Shown: in pieces, positions 5,919 through 10,692 of the stretch
How positions within the stretch are numbered: the first letter of the stretch is position 1
Layout: each line of letters begins with the position of its first letter
Assembly: GCA_028690255.1 (NCBI GenBank)
Contig: JAQVBP010000002.1
Location: forward strand, 1-10,692
From: Methanosarcinaceae archaeon
GTDB taxonomy: Archaea > Halobacteriota > Methanosarcinia > Methanosarcinales > Methanosarcinaceae
Reading direction: 5' to 3'
Length of the DNA stretch: 10,692 nt
Notes under the pieces: generated by a model
The model's input: only the letters and a program-made list of their open reading frames with translations
Told to the model about the DNA's origin: nothing
The model's database searches: none
Program-made: the position numbers and the translations under genes

Positions 5919-8744
5919 ATGTCAAATGCTGGTATTTTTTTCAACAATCTGTTCCAATTATGTAGGATTTTAGTGATAGCTATCACCACCATTTGCTTAT
6001 TCTCCGTACTGACCTTTCCGGCTGTTGCTGAGGATGCGGTAAAAGTCGGCATGTATCAGTACGAGCCCGTGATATTCCAGGACAATGAAGGAATTCCTCA
6101 GGGATTTGCGGTTGACATGCTCGAATATATTGCCCGGGAGGAAGGATGGCAGATTGAGTATGTCCCCTGTTACTGGGTCGAGGGACTTGAGATGCTTGAA
6201 AAGGGGGAAATTGACATCCTCCCGGCAATAGCGTATACGGAAGAAAGGGATGAAAAATTTGATTTTACGGAGGAAAGCCTGCTGCTGGACTGGGGGCAGG
6301 TCTATACACGGCCGGGGGCGGAAATTTATTCGATGCTCGATCTTGAAGGAAAAACCATAGCCGGGCTTGATAAAGGAATATACTACCTGGCCCTGGGCCC
6401 TTACCTGGAAAAGTTCGGGCTTGATTACAAAACAGCCGCGGTTGAGGATTACGCAACTGTCTTTGAGTATGTTGAAAATGGGAAAGCCGATGCAGGAGTC
6501 GTACCCCGTTCAAGCAGGCCTCCTAAAGGATATGACTTATATGCAAGTCCCATAGTGTTTTCTCCCATAGAACTGTATTTTGCAGTACCCGAAAATAGAA
6601 ATCAGGATATTCTTAAAGCCCTGGACAAACAACTTCTTGTCACAAAAAAAGATATGGAATCGGTTTACTACCTGGCATTTCATAACTGGCTGGGGATTGG
6701 GAAAAAGCCCCCGATACCCGGATGGTTAAAACCGGTATTGGGTTTTGGAGGGGGAATCCTGTTGCTCTTTATAGCGATGAGCGCCGTCCTGAAGGTTCAG
6801 GTCAGGCGAAAAACCTCCCGGCTTTCAGAGATGAACGATGAACTGCTTTCTGAAATCAATGAACGAAAAAAGGTTGAGGAAGCCCTCAGGGCCTCGGAAG
6901 AAAAGTATTCCACAATCGTGGAGAAGGGAAATGACGGGATATTCATTGTTCAGGACGGAATTATAAAATATGCCAATTCAAAAATGGCTGAGATTAGCTC
7001 TTATTCACCTGAGGAACTTGTTGGAAACTCAGCTTTTGATATTATCTCGGAAGAGTACCGAAAAATTGTAATTGAAAACTATAAAATAAGGTTGAGCGGG
7101 AATACTCTGGTCCCACAAAAGTATGAAATAAATATGATCTCAAAGGGCTGTAGCAAAATTCCTGTCGAAGTAAACATCTCTTTAATCCGCTACGAGGGAA
7201 GGCCTGCGTCAATGGTTATTTTAAGGGACATGACCGGGCGCAGGGAAATGGAGAAGCAACTCAGGTTCGAAAGGAAACAGTTTATGTCCATATTTGAGGG
7301 GATACAGGGGGAAATTTACGTTGTGGACCCGAGTACGTACAGGATCCTTTTCTCCAATAAATATGTAAAAAACCACAGAGGGGGAGACCCGACAGGCGGT
7401 CTGTGCTACAGGGAACTGCTTGACCTTGAAGAGCCCTGCAGGGTCTGCAGATATGAAGAAATATACCGGAAAAAAGAAAAAACCCAGACCCGGGAATATT
7501 ACGACTCTATCGAGGGCCGGCATCTGCTCCTCTTTGACCGGATTATAAAATGGCCGGATGGCCGGGATGTGCTTTTTGAGTTCAGGACTGATATTACCGG
7601 ACTTAAAAGGGCAGAGGAGGCCCGGAGAGTTTCGGAGGAAAAGTATTCCACAATTGTGGAAAACGGAAACGATGGAATTATTATTATTCAGGACGATTTG
7701 TTAAAATTCGCGAACGCAAAGTTATCCGAAATGCTGGGCTACGTCCTCGAAGAACTGATAGATACCTCCTTTTTAAAGTACATATCCGAAGAATACAGGG
7801 ATACGGTTTCCGAAAGGCACAGGAAAAGAATAGATAAGGAGCGGGACCTGCCCCAGAGATATGAAATCAGCATAATTTCCAGTTCCGGAGAGCATATCCC
7901 GGTTGAAATAAACCCGTCTTACATCGAACATGAAGGACGGCCTGCCGTGATGGCGATATTAAGGGATATCACGGAGCGCAAAAAGGCCGAGCAGACAGCA
8001 AAAGAAAAATACCAGGCCGAGGCTGCCAACCGCGCAAAGAGTGAGTTTCTGGCCAACATGAGCCACGAACTGAGGACTCCTCTGAATTCGGTAATCGGCT
8101 TTTCGGATATCTTGCTGGCCCAGCACTTCGGTTTCCTGAATGAAAAACAGCGGAAATACGTAAACAACGTCTCAAAAAGTGGCAAGCACCTGCTGGAGCT
8201 GATAAATGATATCCTGGACCTCTCGAAGGTCGAAGCCGGAAAAATGGAACTTTTCAGGGACGAGTTTTCGGTATACGAGCTGGGGGGGGAGGTAAAAGAC
8301 CTCTTCACTCCCCTTTCGGCAGCCAAGAACATTGACATGATTTACAGGTTTAGTCCTGGGCTGAGGCCCGTTGAAGCCGATAAAACGAAAATAAAACAGG
8401 TCCTGGTCAACCTGGTAAGCAATGCTATTAAATTCACTCCCGAAGGGGGGAGGGTAATGGTTGATATAAGGGCCGGGGAAGGCAGCCTGCTGATAAGTGT
8501 CATTGACACGGGCGTGGGGATTAATGAAGCCGACCAGAAACGAATATTCCAGCCTTTTGTGCAGATAGGAAAGTTCGAGTCCAAAGAACAGCCCGGTACC
8601 GGCCTTGGCCTGAACCTTGCCAGGAGCTATGTGGAAATGCACGGGGGCAAAATCCGGGTGGAGTCGGAGCCCGGCAAAGGCAGCAGCTTTATTTTCACAA
8701 TCCCCCTGAGACAGAAAGATTGTGATAATCCGACTGTCTGCTGA
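5919..8744 (+). CDS. Membrane sensor histidine kinase: SBP3-type ligand domain, TM, PAS, Cys-bearing PAS, PAS, HisKA, HATPase
   Basis: The 941-residue protein opens with a hydrophobic signal/TM segment (about 13-36, AVAED after it). A type-3 extracellular solute-binding domain follows (about 38-255; GMYQYEPVIF, GFAVDMLEYIA, GEIDILPAIAYTEER). A second TM segment is at about 264-283 and a coiled-coil linker at about 290-320. PAS segments lie near 320-435, 440-555 and 565-680. The middle one carries Cys486, Cys497 and Cys500. HisKA has the H-box NMSHELRTP with His706. HATPase shows the N-box NLVSNAIKF (Asn821, Asn825), G1 DTGVGI (853-858), IFQPF and G2 GTGLGL (883-888). All key kinase residues are present. 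By family knowledge it binds a small extracellular ligand, as in BvgS/EvgS-like sensors, and phosphorylates a response regulator. It has no receiver domain and no regulator is encoded in the window, so its partner and ligand are unknown. ATG 5919 is the first in-frame start, because an ATG at 5904 meets a stop. Confidence 0.92.
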   Translation: MSNAGIFFNNLFQLCRILVIAITTICLFSVLTFPAVAEDAVKVGMYQYEPVIFQDNEGIPQGFAVDMLEYIAREEGWQIEYVPCYWVEGLEMLEKGEIDILPAIAYTEERDEKFDFTEESLLLDWGQVYTRPGAEIYSMLDLEGKTIAGLDKGIYYLALGPYLEKFGLDYKTAAVEDYATVFEYVENGKADAGVVPRSSRPPKGYDLYASPIVFSPIELYFAVPENRNQDILKALDKQLLVTKKDMESVYYLAFHNWLGIGKKPPIPGWLKPVLGFGGGILLLFIAMSAVLKVQVRRKTSRLSEMNDELLSEINERKKVEEALRASEEKYSTIVEKGNDGIFIVQDGIIKYANSKMAEISSYSPEELVGNSAFDIISEEYRKIVIENYKIRLSGNTLVPQKYEINMISKGCSKIPVEVNISLIRYEGRPASMVILRDMTGRREMEKQLRFERKQFMSIFEGIQGEIYVVDPSTYRILFSNKYVKNHRGGDPTGGLCYRELLDLEEPCRVCRYEEIYRKKEKTQTREYYDSIEGRHLLLFDRIIKWPDGRDVLFEFRTDITGLKRAEEARRVSEEKYSTIVENGNDGIIIIQDDLLKFANAKLSEMLGYVLEELIDTSFLKYISEEYRDTVSERHRKRIDKERDLPQRYEISIISSSGEHIPVEINPSYIEHEGRPAVMAILRDITERKKAEQTAKEKYQAEAANRAKSEFLANMSHELRTPLNSVIGFSDILLAQHFGFLNEKQRKYVNNVSKSGKHLLELINDILDLSKVEAGKMELFRDEFSVYELGGEVKDLFTPLSAAKNIDMIYRFSPGLRPVEADKTKIKQVLVNLVSNAIKFTPEGGRVMVDIRAGEGSLLISVIDTGVGINEADQKRIFQPFVQIGKFESKEQPGTGLGLNLARSYVEMHGGKIRVESEPGKGSSFIFTIPLRQKDCDNPTVC

Positions 8745-8762
8745 CCGGCCGGCCGGTTTTTT
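8744..8762 (+). terminator. GC palindrome plus T6 overlapping the kinase stop codon
   Basis: The 14-base perfect palindrome ACCGGCCGGCCGGT (8744-8757) begins at the last base of the TGA stop and runs into T6 (8757-8762). It can fold as a 5-bp stem with a 4-base loop. This is a likely terminator of the kinase transcript. Confidence 0.6.
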
Positions 8763-9000
8763 CAAACCATTCCTGAAACGCCCGGCCTCCTTCGTCGGGC
8801 GTTGAGGGCCCTGGTTTTCTGATCCGCAATAACCGGCCAAAACCCTTTTAAAAAAGTCCAGCTCAAAAAACCGGGCCAGGAGCTTCTAAAGGCTTTTTTC
8901 CAAAACAGGCCAACTATATTTTCCCTTGTTGCCGGCCCTTTGTCCCCGCCGTCAGTTTTAAAAAAGGCCCGAACCCACAGAAACCCGGCAACAGTCAAAA
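8763..9000. other. Intergenic stretch with a hairpin and no convincing gene
   Basis: An 8-bp perfect stem, AACGCCCG (8777-8784) with CGGGCGTT (8796-8803), lies 15 bases after the kinase T6. It has no T run on either side, so it may be a second structural element at the transcript end. The rest holds several short T or A runs next to GGCC-like words. I see no supported coding region on either strand. Confidence 0.5.
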
Positions 9001-9007
9001 TAATAAG

Positions 9008-9025
9008 GTCCGTTTTAAAACGGAC
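9008..9025. repeat. 18-bp perfect palindrome between convergent genes
   Basis: GTCCGTTTTAAAACGGAC reads the same on both strands with no spacer. It sits just left of a TATA-like box, so a dyad binding site for a regulator is possible. It has no loop bases, so an RNA hairpin would need to open the central A/T pairs. Confidence 0.6.
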
Positions 9026-9027
9026 AG

Positions 9028-9037
9028 TATAAATATA
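9028..9037. promoter_or_regulatory. TATA-like box next to the palindrome
   Basis: AGTATAAATATATGC contains a good archaeal TATA-like core and is nearly symmetric, so direction cannot be decided. On the plus strand a transcript would begin near 9060 and run antisense to the GTPase 3' end. On the minus strand it would begin near 9003, after the palindrome. No protein gene in either direction is convincing. Confidence 0.3.
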
Positions 9038-9057
9038 TGCCCCTTTTTATTATACTC

Positions 9058-9093
9058 AAAAAAGATCGCCCCTCAGTTGCTGGGAGAGGGGGC
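9058..9093 (-). terminator. Minus-strand terminator of the GTPase operon
   Basis: On the minus strand GCCCCCTC pairs with GAGGGGC (9086-9093 with 9068-9074, one bulged base). It is followed by GATC and T6 (complement of 9058-9063). It lies about 25-60 bases after the GTPase stop, the expected place for intrinsic termination. Confidence 0.6.
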
Positions 9094-9117
9094 CTCAGGT
9101 AAATCCAATCGTATTAA

Positions 9118-9978
9118 TCAATAAGGTCCGGGCCCGTAGACCAGGAGTTTTCCCTGCTGCCAGTCGTTGATTATACGGACGGCTGCTCGGTTTTCGTCCA
9201 CTTCTTCCTTCCTTTTTAGAAAGTTGCACTGCAGCCCGATTAATTCGAGCACTTCATAGGTGGGGGTCCCAGCCTCGATTTTAACTTTATAGAAGGCTTC
9301 CAGAGCCGTTTTGTTTTCCGTGCTAATTTTTTCAATAATCTTCAGGGCCACTCCGATATGGTCCTTTATGTGTGTCGAGTCCTTTACCCCGAGGAGGCCC
9401 TGGAGGTACTCATCGTGTTCCTTAAAGGGTATGACTCCGGGGGTGTCAAGGAATCTGAGGCGAGAGCCTGCATCCACGACCTGCACTCCCCGGGTGTGGC
9501 CGGAAATTGACGAGGTCCCTGCTTTATGCTTTCCGGCCACGCCGTTTATCACGGTGGACTTGCCGGTGTTCGGGTAGCCGAGGGACCCGATCAGGATGTC
9601 CCGGCCTTTTATGTCGGCAACCTCCAGGATCTTGTGCCTGAGCATCGTTGTCCCGAACCTGTCTTTTCCGGACACGAAAACCGTGGGGGCGATTTTTGAG
9701 AAGCGGTTCTTTGTTTTTTCAAGGATTTCCTTTGGGACGAGGTCGCATTTGTTGAGCACTATTATGAAAGGCTTGCCCGAACGAGAGACGATACTCTCGA
9801 CCTCGCTGTTCCGGGTCTCATCCGGAAAACGGGCGTCCACTACTTCAAGGAGGACGTCGGCCTGTTTTATAACGTTTTTTACAAGGAGCTTATAGCTTGT
9901 CATGGAGGGGGCTATGGTTTGCGAGGATATAAGTTTGTCCCGGGCAGGTTCCGCTTTCCGAACGGATAATTCGCTCAT
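9118..9978 (-). CDS. Circularly permuted GTPase, RbgA/YlqF-like (ribosome biogenesis type)
   Basis: The GTPase motifs occur in permuted order: G4 NKCD (76-79) and G5 VSGKD (about 102-106) come before G1 GYPNTGKST (134-142), a G2-region Thr162 and G3 DTPG (178-181). The early VDARFPDETRN segment and a helical C-terminal region also fit the RbgA/YlqF/Nog2 family. At 286 residues the length is near that of bacterial RbgA. Known family members assist late assembly of the large ribosomal subunit in the cytoplasm; that role here is inferred. ATG 9978 is 6 bases after the stop of the upstream SWIM gene, so they are probably co-transcribed. The Shine-Dalgarno signal is weak, and Met26 (ATG at 9903) is a possible alternative start close to the conserved region. 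A minus-strand terminator follows. Confidence 0.92.
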   Translation of the reverse strand: MSELSVRKAEPARDKLISSQTIAPSMTSYKLLVKNVIKQADVLLEVVDARFPDETRNSEVESIVSRSGKPFIIVLNKCDLVPKEILEKTKNRFSKIAPTVFVSGKDRFGTTMLRHKILEVADIKGRDILIGSLGYPNTGKSTVINGVAGKHKAGTSSISGHTRGVQVVDAGSRLRFLDTPGVIPFKEHDEYLQGLLGVKDSTHIKDHIGVALKIIEKISTENKTALEAFYKVKIEAGTPTYEVLELIGLQCNFLKRKEEVDENRAAVRIINDWQQGKLLVYGPGPY

Positions 9979-9984
9979 TCCGCT

Positions 9985-10692
9985 TCAGGCGAGCTTCTCC
10001 CCCAGAAAAACCTTCATCCCCACAGGAGAGGCCTTCCCGTAAATATCTTCCAGCACCTCAAGCAGGTCCTCTTCTCCTCTCCAGAAGGGGAATTTTCCGA
10101 GCCGTCCGGGAAGGGCCGCCTGGACCGAAGGGATATGGGCTTCACTTTGGAAAGAAGGAGGGGAGGGAAGGGAAGAGGACGACCCCACCTCCACAACTAT
10201 TTCAATCTCAGTTTTTTCAAATCCCCTGCCCCAGAAAATTCCGGGGTCCAGAGGGAGGGGTTCGGAGGGAAGAGAAGGCCCTTCATCCTTTTCTTCAAGA
10301 ACGGGCAAGGGGCCTGCTTCTTCCCCTGTTCCCATTCCCATTCCCGGCCCCGGCTCAGCAGAGGAACCCAGTGCAGACAGAAAATCGTCCCGGTCCACCC
10401 CCCGGAGTTTGAAGATCAGGAAGGGGTCCCGGTCAAACTCCTCGGCCATCAGGTAGTAGACGGCCGCAATATGCTTGCAGGGGACCGACCAGTCCGGACA
10501 GGAACAGTCCGTATCGAGGTCCCCGATTTTCTCCGGGAAAAGAGAAAGCCCGGCCTCCTCGAAAACGGCCTCCAGGTCCTCGGGCATTTCCCCTGCCAGG
10601 AGTTTTGCCGCGAAGATGGGTTTTCGGGCAAATTCTTCGGCCAGCCGGTCCCATTCGGAAGCGGTCAGGGTCCTGACCTTGATCGTCACGGA
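9985..10692 (-). CDS. SWIM zinc-finger protein (5' partial, runs off the right edge)
   Basis: The frame is open to the window edge. The GTG at 10689 is only an internal candidate start, because family members have more sequence before this point. The SWIM motif CxC-x6-CxH is visible as CSCPDWSVPCKH, with Cys62, Cys64, Cys71 and His73 counted from that GTG. It sits after the conserved IFAAKLLAGEMP segment and before the FDRDPFLIFKLRG segment. A variable Pro/Ser/Glu-rich linker then leads to a conserved-looking tail (FWRGEEDLLEVLEDIYGKA). SWIM domains are thought to bind DNA or proteins. In many bacteria this family is encoded next to a SNF2-type helicase, so one may lie just right of the window. 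The stop is 6 bases before the GTPase start. Confidence 0.88.
   Translation of the reverse strand, partial: SVTIKVRTLTASEWDRLAEEFARKPIFAAKLLAGEMPEDLEAVFEEAGLSLFPEKIGDLDTDCSCPDWSVPCKHIAAVYYLMAEEFDRDPFLIFKLRGVDRDDFLSALGSSAEPGPGMGMGTGEEAGPLPVLEEKDEGPSLPSEPLPLDPGIFWGRGFEKTEIEIVVEVGSSSSLPSPPSFQSEAHIPSVQAALPGRLGKFPFWRGEEDLLEVLEDIYGKASPVGMKVFLGEKLA

Noticed and set aside
8282..8289. G8 homopolymer in the kinase gene as a phase-variation site
   Set aside because: The frame is intact and all HATPase motifs follow in frame, so there is no evidence that the tract length varies.
8172..8840. 222-codon minus-strand frame opposite the kinase 3' end
   Set aside because: It is antisense to the conserved HisKA/HATPase motifs and shows no domain of its own.
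8762..8998. 78-codon minus-strand frame starting at TTG in the convergent intergenic region
   Set aside because: Although a TATA-like box lies upstream, the start is a weak TTG with no ribosome binding site, the product is Arg/Trp/Phe-rich without a known pattern, and it runs over hairpin DNA.

Overview
This window looks like a chromosomal segment of a methanogenic archaeon of the Methanosarcina type. The first gene encodes a giant Asn-rich beta-helix surface protein that ends in a PGF-pre-PGF domain and a PGF-CTERM archaeal sorting tail. The sensor kinase has the multi-PAS style common in Methanosarcina. Genes have moderate GC and are separated by long, very AT-rich intergenic DNA with TATA-like boxes. 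The genus is inferred from gene style, not from a marker gene.

Layout, left to right. (1) 1-3215 (+): the 3' part of a surface-anchored NosD-like beta-helix protein whose start lies left of the window; it is followed by a clear hairpin/T-rich terminator. (2) 3391-4880 (+): a predicted lipoprotein alpha/beta hydrolase with an intact Ser-Asp-His triad. Its signal peptide and body are in different frames, and one extra T in a T7 tract would join them. (3) 4881-5918: about 1 kb without a confident gene. It holds a doubtful small ORF with a Shine-Dalgarno-like sequence and a possible terminator, a 125-bp A/T block, and what looks like a degenerate mobile-element remnant. (4) 5919-8744 (+): a membrane histidine kinase with an extracellular type-3 solute-binding domain, three PAS segments (the middle one with a Cys cluster), HisKA and HATPase. 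A GC palindrome overlaps its stop codon and is followed by T6. (5) 8745-9117: a convergent intergenic region with an 18-bp perfect palindrome, a TATA-like box and a minus-strand terminator. (6) 9118-9978 (-): a circularly permuted RbgA/YlqF-like GTPase. (7) 9985 to the right edge (-): a SWIM zinc-finger protein, 5'-truncated by the window, only 6 bases upstream of the GTPase and so probably in one operon with it.

Functionally, the left half is cell-envelope and environmental sensing: surface adhesin-like protein, exported hydrolase, extracellular-ligand kinase. The right half is an information-processing operon. I see no CRISPR array, tRNA, rRNA or intact transposase. I did not find a convincing new multi-gene system. 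The observations most worth checking are the hydrolase frameshift, the Cys-bearing PAS segment, the remnant element, and the palindrome/TATA region between the convergent genes.
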